Shown here piece after piece: positions 22,712 through 34,400 of a DNA stretch of 64,000 nt. The stretch comes from Halichondria panicea (Eukaryota > Porifera > Demospongiae > Suberitida > Halichondriidae), in NCBI RefSeq assembly GCF_963675165.1, contig NC_087381.1, forward strand, positions 5,767,378-5,831,377. Direction: 5' to 3'. Position 1 is the first letter of the stretch, and each line of letters starts with the position of its first letter. The translations under genes and the position numbers were made by a program. The notes under the pieces are model-generated. The model was given only the letters and a program-made list of their open reading frames with translations. It had not been told where the DNA came from and did not search any database.

Positions 22712-23635
22712 CAAACAGCATAATTGTGTTTGGTATACTATAATTATAGCCTTTATTAGAACAGATTAATTATATACCATTATATTGCACGTGTAAACAA
22801 AATTTGTATAAGATGCTGATTACCATAACGGTATAGCAGGTAATTTTCGGGGGTAAAAATATCATAGGTAATATTTTCGTGGTTGGAAATTGCCACTGCA
22901 GGTAAAGGTAAGCAAGGTTGCTTCATTCGTGGGTAAAATATTCGTGGTCAGACATTAATTAGTGGTCATGCATGCAGACTTTCAAATGAAAACAATGAAA
23001 ATTACCCGCTAATGCAGTATACGTATAATTATATATCAAAGGTTTTTCGAAGGGCTACAAAAACAGTTGAAATCGGACGTTTGCAACATACACGCTAGAT
23101 GGACAATTACAGCATAGATACTATAAATTACAGTATAACTCCGAAAACATTAATATTGCCTACAGTAGACTCCGGTCACCCTTGAGACCATGCAGGTTAT
23201 AGTAGTCACCAAGCAGCGGTCCCACGAAATCAATCCATTCAACTTGGCCTAAATATTGCTTATAACCAAGCAAAGAGATCGTCAACATACAAATACAGCT
23301 AGCTGCCTTATCAAAAATGAACATAATCCATGCACTTTACTTTTCATAATAATTATAATAACCATTTCCATTGTTCAATGATGCACTATACCTGTGATAC
23401 ACATCAACAAAGTAAAGAGAGTAACATAAAATATTTAGTGAGAGAAGTAGGAAAACAAAACCAAAATAACTCCAGTGCAACAGAAAGAGAAGAGAGCTTG
23501 AATGGATTGGGTTCAGTACAAAACATACTCATTGCAACACATACATAAGAATAACACATACCATATAATTATAGGGTGGGTGGGTAATAAAGAGCAATTA
23601 GATTGACTAATAACAGGGGCAGAAGGGGGAGGTTG
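22712..23635. other. Intergenic region between convergent TRIM copy 2 and CTDSPL2 fragment
   Basis: No gene was seen. It contains a short inverted-repeat element at about 22829-23022. From about 23320 on the sequence matches 31125-31438, which is the downstream flank of the intact CTDSPL2 gene. Confidence 0.6.
22829..23022. mobile_element. Short palindromic MITE (GTATAGC...ACCCGCTA family)
   Basis: The left end CGGTATAGCAGGTAATTTTC and the right end GAAAATTACCCGCTAATGCA are inverted copies, closely matching the ends at 51361-51549 and 41530-41800. Confidence 0.75.
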
Positions 23636-25536
23636 TTAATGTTCTCTTGGTAGCTCAGAGCTATCGTTAGTTTGGCAAGTTTGAGAGTCTTGTGGTAACA
23701 GTTCGTGAACGCGATACTTGTCTCGAATATAAGGCCGAACATCATCATCCTGTGAATAGTGTGTGTGTTTGAGGGATACGAAATAAGCAAATGCATCTTG
23801 TAATGAGCTACGCAGTGGAACACGGGGCACTGTATAGTCACACCACTCTATACGACTATACAAACTTATAGTGTCTGAAATTACTGTTGGTTTTGCCCCA
23901 TAAGTCTTTATTCTACTTCAGTATTGAATGGATATAGCTACTGCACACATGGTTACACACAACCTACAGTGCTGCAAAGCTTGCACCATGCACCCTTGTC
24001 TAGGAGTGACTCCAAGAAGGGCACCATTTGCATGAGCTCAGAGTCAGTATCCTCCACAAACCAACTAGAGATAGGGACACCATTAGACATCTGTAGTAGA
24101 GAAACACACACGGTGCATTACTGAGGATTGAACACTATATACACACACGTGGCAGCACTGTTTACACTGTCAATTAAATCACAGATAACTTTACACAAAT
24201 AATTTCACACCATGTTGTAATAGGATGTTTGTAAGCTCAGGGCTCAGAAAATACCACCCTTACAACATTGGACTACTTAGCCTTGAGAACAAAATGCTAT
24301 ACACCAGTAGTACACAACACACAATCAATACATTACTGCATTACCTGATAGCCAAAAGCTTGCGGTGAATTGTCCACTATAATGACTTTGAGAGATCATG
24401 TCCGAGAATACCGAGCTCTTTGATAAACAGGCCCCCTACACAAACACAGTGCTCACGAAACAATCGGTGTTGTACCAGCTTGCGATGAGGGTCCAGTAGA
24501 TTCATCAGCTTATCTGCGTACTCTTTAGTGGAGGCTGTGAAAAGGATGACCTGTGTGGTGGGCGGGGGTTAGTGATCTTTACCTGATACAATACGCATTG
24601 TAATCACACATTGCTTGCGTTTCATTGTACAGTTGTAACTTTGATGATCTCTACCTGTCTTGTACTTCAAGAAAATTATGTGCATTTATAATTCAATATT
24701 ATTGTATAATTATGTACCCCCCATAAGTAGTATTACTACCACTACACTTGCACAGCACTAGGAGTCAATTTAATTGCAGGGAGGACAGTTTAATACATCG
24801 ATTAAAATACAATTAATATCAATGCTAGCTAGTTCAGGGCCAGTTACCTCAAACTTCTGTGATACTCTCTCAAGGAACTCTCTAGAGAACGGCCTCAGTC
24901 TAACGGAGACAGTGTAGTTGGTGCCACTGAAGTCAATGTTGAATGTGAAGTCAGGGTTGTCCAAATGTGTGAGACTGCAGTGAACTAACGTCTCATCCTG
25001 TGTGTGTGTGTGGGTGAGTGGGTGTGTGTGTTAAGTGTATAGAAACCATCAAAGAACGAATGTGTAAAATTCGTTAAAACCATCGAACACTTGTACAGTA
25101 TATATAATTGGAACCTAAGTTCTAAGTGTACCCTACCATACAAAACCAGTAGAGACTGCAGCAAATCAAATATAACTGGCATAGGGATAACACACACACT
25201 CTGAATGCAGTGCTGCATGTGCACAGAAGTTTTGATGGCTAATTTTCACTCCCAACACAAACACTTGACGCAGTAAACCAGGCCTAGGACGTGGTCATAT
25301 TTGTCTATTATGTTGTTAGTACCTAACTTGACCAGTGTGGGAACAGAGTATACATGATATGATACTTATATATGGGGAAACACACTCTGACTCTGAACAG
25401 ATAGTTATTGTACATGCCACTCACCAGGTCCAGTGCTAGTGTGTATTCAAGAGCTCTCCTGGTCTTGTTGGGGAGGGCAGGAGGGCGACTCAGTATCACC
25501 TCCGGTAGAGAGGGGAGGTGCTTGATGAACGCATAG
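23636..25536 (-). pseudogene. 3' fragment of CTDSPL2-like phosphatase gene
   Basis: This holds five exons that match the last five coding exons of the intact gene at 31439-33322: starting at 25536 (YAFIKHLP), then the DETLVHCS exon, the [14 protein letters not shown] exon, the [14 protein letters not shown] exon, and the terminal exon 23749-23636. Upstream exons are absent because the duplication ended inside the gene. The donor after the FLESLLDK exon has changed to AAGGGTGCA, where the intact gene has AAGGTACAG, so normal splicing would fail or shift frame. It is most likely non-functional, though the phosphatase core codons are still open. Confidence 0.88.
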
Positions 25537-26570
25537 CTGTACACAAGAGGGAGAGGAAATAGAAATCACATTATAAATCACATTGTACAAGAAGCATGTT
25601 TTAATAGAAGACAATTAAATTGCCTAAGCAAAAAACTGCATCAATTCCTAGTCGGGAAAAGAAAGCCAACACTGATACAGTGCTATACTGTAACAGTGTT
25701 GGCTTCTACTGAAACAGAAGTACATGTACGTATACGGGGACTTTCAGCATCGCTAATTTGTACACATGATTCATTATTCCTAACAATACCCACCACCTTT
25801 ACAAGACACTATAATACGACATAATGTATGCCACACAAACATACGTCAGTCATAGTAATGCTCAAACCAAAGGAAAGAGGACGAGATACACGAGTGTCTG
25901 ATATTGCAGAGTGTGTTTGTCAACACAACACATTTGGATTGTCAGCAATAGCTGAGCCAAACAAACTATCAAACGGTAGAAAAACAAACACATTCTCAAA
26001 GTCTTCTACTGAGACACGACGACTTTAGAAATGGCAAAGCAGACGTACAGTGCTTGAAGGCAAGTAGCCAATAAGACATTACACCTCCGATTGGTCTACA
26101 TGTATACAGTGTACAGTGTACTAGTTCTACGCTGAAAGTCAATCAGTTACTTAGGTCAATCGTGGTTTGTTGTCAGGCTATTCTCTTTTGCAAGCTAACG
26201 CTATTACATGTAGACTGAAGCAGCTACTAGCTAGTGCATGGTAAGTAATGTACCCAGACTTTCATAAAGGGGTGTGGCTATGTTCAATCATCAATGCAAT
26301 CTCAATTCAATTAACATAGTGGTCACAAATTTGCCTCTTTTATTATGCCTGAGAGGTGGTTATCGAGGTGGTTAGTACCAACTGATCAGTGAGGGCACAC
26401 TCCTCCCTCCCAGCACACGTTGTTGGTAGAGGGCATGTTCACTACCTCTAACAGAAACTTAAAGACCCAAACAAAAAGTATTATAATATTATGATATTTC
26501 AAGAGTTCCGTTAACCCATTGATAGCTGATCCCCCAAACTCTGAACCTTATGTCTCTACTTTACACTTAC
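25537..26570. other. Junction region of the tandem duplication
   Basis: No gene was seen. Similarity to CTDSPL2 intron sequence stops near 25660. A hairpin follows at about 25671-25714 (AAGCCAACACTG facing CAGTGTTGGCTT). Similarity to ADAM-GPCR intron 3 begins near 26520. The breakpoint joining the two duplicate units must lie between these points. Confidence 0.7.
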
Positions 26571-27430
26571 TTTGATCAACGCCGCTGTACAGATGGATTT
26601 TGGCCAATTGACTGCTTGATTTCTGTCCGTCAATGGTTAGGGTGAAGTTCTTGTGAAAGAAACGGGTCTCAGGTTTCAACAGCAGGTTGAAGTCCCTAAA
26701 GAGAATCGTAACATTCAGTATAGGTTAGTGTGAAATGTGTGCAAGTGCTGATGAAGACTAATGATACTTGTCTGCCGTATAATTATGGGATAGTCTAGCG
26801 CTGTCTGCAATAATAGTATTGATGTGAATGGAGCTATCAAGTGTTGGATGCATGTTACAGTACACACAAGTGTTGGGTGCATGTTACAGTACACACAAGT
26901 GTTGGATGCATGTTACAGTACACACAATTTCCACTCACCTTCCAAAGGCAGTGAACTGTAGTTCTAAAGACCTCTCCCCCAGCATACTGCGTCTCACTCT
27001 GTGATGGTTCCATAGCAACGACTCGTTGTCGTAGCTGAGAGGCTCGTAGTGACGAATAAAATGGCTCAGGGCTATAATTATGTATGTGTGTGTGTGTGTG
27101 GTGTGTGGGGGCATTGCGATATTACAGTTGTAAGCTGTTCTGTGGAATGAGAAGTAAAATCGTGCATTAAAAATCAATCACCTCACCAATCTTATACATG
27201 TACCTGAATGTGTATGAGCTAGGGCACTGTGCAGTAGGTGATATAAAGCAAACAACCCTCTCTAGCTTACTATACCGTGGCCAACTACAGGTGATAGTGT
27301 ATATAATATCAGACTATCATTAAACCATTCTATCATCTCTGTCATAACACAGACACAGTACACTGTGAAGTCTCACCCTCTCCTCGGACGATCCCCAGGA
27401 GAAGAGCGACGCATAACAGGCTGTTATCAT
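26571..27430 (-). pseudogene. 5' fragment of the ADAM-GPCR gene (exons 1-3)
   Basis: Copies of exon 1 (27430-27377), exon 2 (27071-26939, 133 nt as in the original) and exon 3 (26695-26571, 125 nt as in the original) remain with their splice sites. They encode the signal-peptide region and the first part of the prodomain, including [11 protein letters not shown] and [13 protein letters not shown]. Exon 1 has lost 4 nt after the ATG, which puts the signal peptide out of frame. No protease, cadherin or GPCR exons follow. It is a relic of the tandem duplication. Confidence 0.9.
26841..26927. repeat. Three tandem copies of a 29-bp unit
   Basis: The unit GTGTTGG(A/G)TGCATGTTACAG plus TACACACAA is repeated three times inside an intron of the ADAM-GPCR fragment. 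The equivalent intron of the intact gene does not carry the array. Confidence 0.85.
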
Positions 27431-27659
27431 GTAAACGACTCTATCCAACATCAGTTCAATATCTGTCCTGTGAATGTTTCAGGATTTTGAGGTGGGGCAA
27501 CCAGGTAGCTGATCTTACGGTGACACGCCCCTAAAAGTGAAATGTCGACCCTTTACCAGGTTGTTTCATTGTGGCGACATTATGCGCATGCTCAGTATCA
27601 CCTTTTCTTCTCACAACTCGAACTCACACCGGTCAAGGTCAGGAACTCGTGAAGAAGAA

Positions 27660-28001
27660 GTAAGTATATACAGTAGTAAATGCCGTATGCCCTAAGCATC
27701 GATAAGCAATTCACAATGGATATTTACAAATACACACTATTTATTTACAAAGACTAGTCTACAGTAACTGTCTTTTGTGTATACACCAGTGCAGTGTGGT
27801 TATCTGAACAATATACATTGCAGTCTGTACAATAATCAAGACAATAAATACCCGTACATTATTATTACAATGACTGGACAATAATTTTCCAGCCCATTGA
27901 ATGAATGTGTATGTAGACACTTCGAGCAAATGCTTAAATGGCCCGGATTGCAGTAGAGTCAGTAGATATGTACTGATGTGTATACCTGATTTTATGTACA
28001 G
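27660..28001 (+). other. Putative 5'UTR intron of TRIM-NHL copy 3
   Basis: Donor GTAAGT at 27660 and acceptor TTTTATGTACAG ending 28001, in the same places as in copy 1. The leader segment before the donor is nearly identical to 3997-4061. Confidence 0.6.
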
Positions 28002-28102
28002 GAACTCCCCGAAGCAAATCACCCCACTATAGTTACAAAACTGTTAAACCATAAAACAAGAAACATTCCAAGAAAGTGTTATCTGCCCTCACTAACTCAA
28101 CT

Positions 28103-30304
28103 ATGGCCTCCAATACCAACTCCTCTGCAACCTGTGGTATATGCTCAGAGCTGTACCAAGATCCACGCATGCTCAATTGCCTACACTCATTCTGCAAAAA
28201 ATGCCTAGAAAAGAGACTCGACGAAGGACCTTCCAAATCGAGCCTAGCCTGCCCCACGTGCAATGAATCCTCCTCTCTGTCTAGTCGTGGTATAGAGTCA
28301 TTATCAAAAGATCATAGGAAGACTTATGAAGCAGAGGTGGCTGAATTTGAAGGCTTGATCAAAGGTGACAAATCTGTTTTTTGCGATCACTGTGTGAAGG
28401 GGCAAGCTGCCTTCTTTTGTTGTAGCTGCTGCGAGTTTCTCTGTGAGAAATGTGCCGACCATCATCGCTCATGGAGGAAGACTAAAAACCACGAGTTAGT
28501 TAGCTGTACTAAAGAAGGTGGAAAGGAAAATATATTCAAGAGCGTAGCTCACAAGCCTCTCACCTGCTCAGTGCACTCGAAGGAATCTCTCGACTATTAC
28601 TGCAACACATGCAACGACCTGCTCTGCATTCGCTGTGTGGTTGGAAAGCACAAAGAACATGCTTACGAAGAAATGGATTCTGTTCGAGAGAAGGAGAAAT
28701 CCGAGCTTATTTCTTGCCTTGGGAAAACCGAGGCTGCAAAGGACAAGTTGAAGAATTCCATTTCACAAGTGGAAAAGGTCATGCAAGGTGTTCAAGCTAA
28801 ACACAAGGAAGTCGATCAGAAAATCAATGACATTTTCAACCACCTTCAGCGTAAACTAAAAGCTCGAAAAGATGCACTCTTGGCCAAAAGCGCTGATGTG
28901 GCACTCGGCAAGGAGACAGCGCTTACTCTCCAGAGCGAAGAACTCAAGATAATGGAAAATGCTCTTTCTGAAATCTGCTCAAAGTTAGAATCAGTTACAG
29001 AAAAGTACACAGCCGTAGAAATGCTATCTGCCAAACAACCGATAACAATTCGTGCTCAACAACTTCTCGACAACTTTGATAAATGCTCTCTTGATCCTTG
29101 CAAGCTAGATATAATGCCAGTATCTCTCTCTAGCACTCAACTTGAAAACGAAATCGATGCTTTTGGAGCAGTGTGTGGTGGTTGCATGCCAGGACAAAGT
29201 ACAATCGATCTAGTGAAGCCAACTGCTGCTGTAGGGAAGGAGAGAAAGTTACTTCTCACTACAAGAGATGAAAATGGAAAACCTTATACTCGTGGGGGTG
29301 AACTGGTGAAAGTTTCGCTAGCCCTAATGGGTTCGAATGAAGCAGGTATTTCTGGTGTTGTAGTCGACAAGAAGGATGGTACTTATGGTATTAGCTTCAC
29401 ACCAAACGCAGCTGGTGAACACAAGTTATCCATCACCATTAGCAACGAGCAAATTGAGGAGAGTCCGTTTGCACTCTGTGTTCGACAGCCGAGAGATTAC
29501 GCTTCGTTGTCTGCTAGTTCTCGTACGTTTTCAGTTTCTAGTTCTTCTGGTGATGTTGCCGTTGATGATGACAACAATGTGTACATTGCTGAACAAGGTT
29601 ATCACTGCATCTCAGTGTTTAATCAAAATGGTTCCAATGTTCGAACCATAGGAACAGCCGGAGGTAGCGGATCTGCGGACGGTCAGTTTAGTGGCCCACT
29701 TGGAATTGCTTTAAAAGGAGATATCATGTATGTAGCTGACACAGATAACAATCGAATAAAAAAGCTTTCTTTGGACGGCAAGTTTATTTCCAAGTTCGGT
29801 TCAAGTGGTTCTGGGAATGGCCAGTTGAGCAACCCTCGGGGAATTGCTATTGACAAGAATGGAAGAGTGTTTGTATCAGATTACAGTAATCGGCGTGTTT
29901 CCGTGTTCCAATCTGATGGTGAATTCTCTCACCACATTCAAGGCAGCGCTGCTGATGATAGTGCTCTCAGTAACCCATGGGGATTAGCATTTGATAATGA
30001 CGGGGATCTACATGTTGCTGATTATAGCTCCCACTTGATCAAAGTGTTCACTCTAAAAGGCAATTTTCTTTCCCAGTACGGCAGTGGGATTATCACATCT
30101 CCAGCAGGGATCGCTATTGACGATGAAGGATTAATATTTATTGGTGAATTCAACAGCACGAGCAGTCGATTGATTATTCTCAATGCCCAGCACCAGCAAG
30201 TTCATACTCTACAGAACTTTAATTTTGTCGATGGAGTTTGCACCGACAAATATGGTAATGTCTTTGTGTGCGATTACAAGAACAAAAATGTCATGAAGTA
30301 CTGA
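28103..30304 (+). CDS. TRIM-NHL protein, copy 3 (RING, two B-boxes, coiled coil, filamin, NHL)
   Basis: An intact single coding exon of 733 aa starting at the ATG at 28103 (the frame is open from 28076). The domain order is as in copy 1, and all eight RING zinc ligands are present (CGIC, CLHSFCKKC, CPTC). Most differences from copy 1 fall in the first B-box and in the NHL blades, for instance at AEQGYHCISVFNQNG where copy 1 has AVTGYHCISVFDQNG. The putative leader intron is conserved. AATAAA lies at 30343-30348. It sits inside the right segmental-duplication unit, between the ADAM-GPCR fragment and the intact CTDSPL2 gene. It is probably a cytoplasmic E3 ligase; substrate unknown. Confidence 0.93.
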   Translation: MASNTNSSATCGICSELYQDPRMLNCLHSFCKKCLEKRLDEGPSKSSLACPTCNESSSLSSRGIESLSKDHRKTYEAEVAEFEGLIKGDKSVFCDHCVKGQAAFFCCSCCEFLCEKCADHHRSWRKTKNHELVSCTKEGGKENIFKSVAHKPLTCSVHSKESLDYYCNTCNDLLCIRCVVGKHKEHAYEEMDSVREKEKSELISCLGKTEAAKDKLKNSISQVEKVMQGVQAKHKEVDQKINDIFNHLQRKLKARKDALLAKSADVALGKETALTLQSEELKIMENALSEICSKLESVTEKYTAVEMLSAKQPITIRAQQLLDNFDKCSLDPCKLDIMPVSLSSTQLENEIDAFGAVCGGCMPGQSTIDLVKPTAAVGKERKLLLTTRDENGKPYTRGGELVKVSLALMGSNEAGISGVVVDKKDGTYGISFTPNAAGEHKLSITISNEQIEESPFALCVRQPRDYASLSASSRTFSVSSSSGDVAVDDDNNVYIAEQGYHCISVFNQNGSNVRTIGTAGGSGSADGQFSGPLGIALKGDIMYVADTDNNRIKKLSLDGKFISKFGSSGSGNGQLSNPRGIAIDKNGRVFVSDYSNRRVSVFQSDGEFSHHIQGSAADDSALSNPWGLAFDNDGDLHVADYSSHLIKVFTLKGNFLSQYGSGIITSPAGIAIDDEGLIFIGEFNSTSSRLIILNAQHQQVHTLQNFNFVDGVCTDKYGNVFVCDYKNKNVMKY

Positions 30305-31438
30305 CAATAATTATAATTATTCATTGTACGTGTTTGGTCTACAATAAAACATAGTTATTATTGCGTGTACAATGTGTGTACAAATAAAAACATTTGGGGC
30401 CAAAATAAATTTATAAAAATGTAATTATACCGATGTTATTAGGGCGACATTTGTGTGGGTCCTCCACAAAAATTAGGTCTACGAAAAAAAAATTTAGCTA
30501 AAGAAAGACACAATGTATGTCGTTTGACCAGATAGGATTCAACGAAATACTTTTAGAGGCCATTTCTTAAGTACCTCGAAAATGTCGCGCTATATACGGT
30601 ATATATATATATAATTATATATAATTTATACCGTTAATATAATTATAGCAATATCAAATTAAGATCAGCTATATACTATATTGAAATCAATCGGACGTTC
30701 GCAACACAAGCTATAGTTATGGACAATTTACCGAAAAAAGAGATACATTTTATTATTGTAGAAAGTGGACAATTTTGGGTCCTTTAAAGCACACATCATT
30801 ATCGGAGCACTTTCATAGAACTACGTATAAGATAATATTGAAATCTGGCTGACCTTTGCATAACTCCCAAAACAGGCGAGGTAGAAAAAAAAACCGACCT
30901 ACTATTTACATAATTATAATAGCACGTGCATGCACACACCATCTAGAGAGGTATATATATATAGTCAAATACCACACATGCATGCACCCAACTGTCCCAC
31001 AAAACCAATCCATTAATTCAACTTGGCCTGAATTGCTTATAATATAGAGAGAGCAGATCGTCAATATGCAGATAAATAATTATGTCTTATTAAACTGTCA
31101 AAAAGTATTTTTGAACATTCTCACATGCACTTGGAAAACTTTACTTTCCATAATAATTATAATTATTGTTCAATGATGCACTATACCTGTGATACACATC
31201 AACAAAGTAAAGAGGGTAACATAAAATATTTAGTGAGAGAAGTAGGAAAACAAAACCAAAATAACTCCAGTGCAACAGAAAGAGAAGAGAGCTTGAATGG
31301 ATTGGGTTGTACAAAACATACTCAGTGCAACACATACATAAGAATAACACATATACCATATAATTATAGGGTGGGTGGGTAATAAAGAGCAATTAGATTG
31401 GCTAATAATAGGGGCAGTGTAAGGAAGGGGGGAGGTTG
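30305..31438. other. Intergenic region between convergent TRIM copy 3 and CTDSPL2
   Basis: No gene was seen. It contains an AT-only stretch near 30600-30650 and several ATAATTAT palindromes. From about 31090 it matches the flank of the left CTDSPL2 fragment. Confidence 0.55.
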
Positions 31439-34400
31439 TTAATGTTCTCTTGGTAGCTCAGAGCTATCGTTAGTTTGGCAAGTTTGAGAGTCTTGTGGTA
31501 ACAGTTCGTGAACGCGATACTTGTCTCGAATATAAGGCCGAACATCATCCTACGAATAATGCGTGTGTGTGTTGAAACAAGTAAATGAACCTTGCAATGA
31601 GCTACACAGTGAAACACACGATTACGGGACACTGTAAATCACACCACTCTATACGACACAGTTATTCCAACTACAAAAATACAAACTTAGTGTCTGAAAT
31701 TTTTGTTGGTTTTTCCCCATAAGTCTTTATTCTACTGCAGTATTGAATGGACATAGCTACTGCACACATGGTTACACACAACCTACAGAGCTGCAATGTT
31801 TGCACCATGCACTGCTACTGTACCTTGTCTAGGAGTGACTCCAGGAAGGGCACCATTTGCATGAGCTCAGAGTCAGTGTCCTCCACAAACCAACTAGAGA
31901 TAGGGACACCATTAGACATCTGTAGTGGAGAAACACACGCGGTGAAATTGGTGACTGAACACTATACACACTGTCAATTAAATCATAGCGTATCGATTCA
32001 ACAGATAACTTTACACAGGTAAGTTCACGCCATGTTGTAATAGTAAGCTCAGGGCTCAGGAAATACCACCCTTACAACATTGGACTACTTAGCCTTGAGA
32101 ACAAAATGCTGGTATATACCAGTAGTATACAACACACAATCAGTATATTACTGCATTACCTGATAACCAAATGCTTGCGGTGAATTGTCCACTATAATCG
32201 TCTTTGAGAGATCACGTCCGAGAATACCGAGCTCTTTGATAAACAGGCCCCCTACACAAACACAGTGCTCACGAAACAATCGGTGTTGTACCAGCTTGCG
32301 ATGAGGGTCCAGTAGATTCATCAGCTTATCAGCGTACTCTTTAGTGGAGGCTGTGAAGAGGATGACCTGTGTGGTGGGCGGGGGTTAGTGATCTTTACTC
32401 AATACGCGTCATTGTACAGTTGTAGCTTTGATGATCTCTACCTGTCTTGTACATGTACTTCAATGTGCATTTACATACACACTACACTTGCACAGCACTA
32501 CAATTGCTGGAGGACAGTTTAATACGAAATACCATTTACAATTAAAATCAGTACGAATGCTACATGTAGCTAGTTCAGGACCAGTTACCTCAAACTTCTG
32601 TGATACTCTCTCAAGGAACTCTCTAAAGAACGGCCTCAGTCTAACAGAGACAGTGTAGTTGGTGCCACTGAAGTCAATGTTGAATGTGAAGTCAGGGTTG
32701 TCCAAATGTGTGAGACTGCAGTGAACTAACGTCTCATCCTGTGTGTGTGTGTGGGTGGGTGTGTGTGTGTGTAAAGTGTGTGTAAAGTGTATAGAAACCA
32801 TCAAAGAACGAATGTGTAAAATTCGTTAAAACCATCAAACACTTGTACAGTATATATAATTGGAGCCTAAGTTCTAAGTCTACCCTACCACACAAAACCA
32901 GTTTCTCATCAGTCAGTATCTACTACACAGCACAATGCATAGCACAACATGTAGCTTATGAGACTGCAGCAAATCAAATATAACTGACCCTATAACACTG
33001 CAGTGCTGTGCCCAGAAGCTTTGAAATGGTGGCTAAATTTCACTCCTGAATTTGAGGTAGTAAACTAGGCCTAGGATGCGGTTATAATTGCGTAGGTGTG
33101 AGTACCGACCACCCCCCTCCCCCACCTGACCAGTGTGGGCACTTCCCTGTACGAGTACATGATGCACACACTCAGACTTTGAGTGAACATTTATTGTACA
33201 TGCCACTCACCAGGTCCAGTGCTAGTGTGTATTCAGGAGCTCTCCTGGTCTTGTTGGGGAGGGCAGGAGGTCGACTCAGTACCACCTCCGGTAGAGAGGG
33301 GAGGTGCTTGATGAACGCATAGCTGTACACAAGAGGGAGAGGAAATAATTATAGTTGATTCACAACAGTTAGTAATCACACTGTACAAGAAGCATGTTTT
33401 AATGGAAGACAGCTTGCCTAAGAAAAAAACTACACCAATTCCTAGTCAGGAAACAAAGAAGGCGAATGTGGCCAATGTTTACTATACTTAGTGCGGATAT
33501 AGGTAATGTCCACAGTGTCACAATCAACACATTCGCAGCGATTACATCGTTAGTTTTGTGGGGTCAAAGTACCGATAATCAAAGCTCATTACAACAATCG
33601 CTAATAACATTCACAGGCCCTAAGTGTATTCACGGACACCACCCCACACAGTCACGCACACAAGGCTCTAGTCTATACATGTGCAATATTAGGGTGTGGG
33701 GACTCTGGTATTTACTAATGATTATAGTTGGAGCCAAACAAAACAACAAAGCTACTAATAAACACACTAGAGCATGCTGTATACAATATTATGTGCGACC
33801 TTTCACAAAACAGTGCTATCCAGTGATACTGAATTTGATAAGTTTGATAAGAAAACTGTTAGAGGTTTCAAAATGGTATTATAGGATAATCTTTCATTAT
33901 GATAGCAATGAAGTCAGTCACATGGTGTACGTATAATCACTGAGAATAATCACTCAATGCACTGTCTTATGTAATCACCTCCACAATCTACCTAAACAAG
34001 AAAACACATGTACTTGCATGTACCATACACGCATCATCACACACACACACAGTGACACTGCTTACGGATCAAGTGGTGGGAGCCCTCCTATTAAATGTGG
34101 AGCAGAATAAGGAATATAAGGAGCTTGTGTCGAGTAGTAGGGGTTAGGAGTGGCTGCAAGAGAAAATATTACAATTGTAAGCACAAGCATGCAATGACGC
34201 AAGTATCCACCACACAGTGGTCATTCTTATCATTGCTAAACCACTCAACCATAACAATCAGATATTTAATCATGTTCATGTTATGTTCATACATGGAAAT
34301 TACATGTTGTGGTTAAATTAAGTGCAGCAAGTTCAAATGTGCACCAATTCTACAAAAAGCAATGATGGACACAATGTTATAGGTGATGTACACACAAAAG

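Larger units (their letters stand above)
17805..25660. repeat. Segmental duplication, left copy
   Basis: This block is collinear with 26520-33460. Matching parts are ADAM-GPCR exons 1-3, a TRIM-NHL gene and the last five CTDSPL2 exons, with their introns and flanks. Similarity starts near 17805 (TGATAGCTGATCCCC and onward) and fades near 25660, after the CCTAGTC(G/A)GGAAA segment. Here the ADAM-GPCR gene is whole and the CTDSPL2 copy is only a 3' fragment. Confidence 0.9.
26520..33460. repeat. Segmental duplication, right copy
   Basis: Collinear partner of 17805-25660, about 0.9 kb shorter because introns and flanks differ by indels. Here the ADAM-GPCR is only a 5' fragment and the CTDSPL2 gene is whole. 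The junction between copies lies in 25660-26520, where neither side aligns clearly with its counterpart. Confidence 0.9.

Noticed and set aside
33466-33936. 156-codon + strand frame inside a CTDSPL2 intron
   Set aside because: No domain or sensible composition, and the matching part of the left duplicate does not keep it open. Probably chance.
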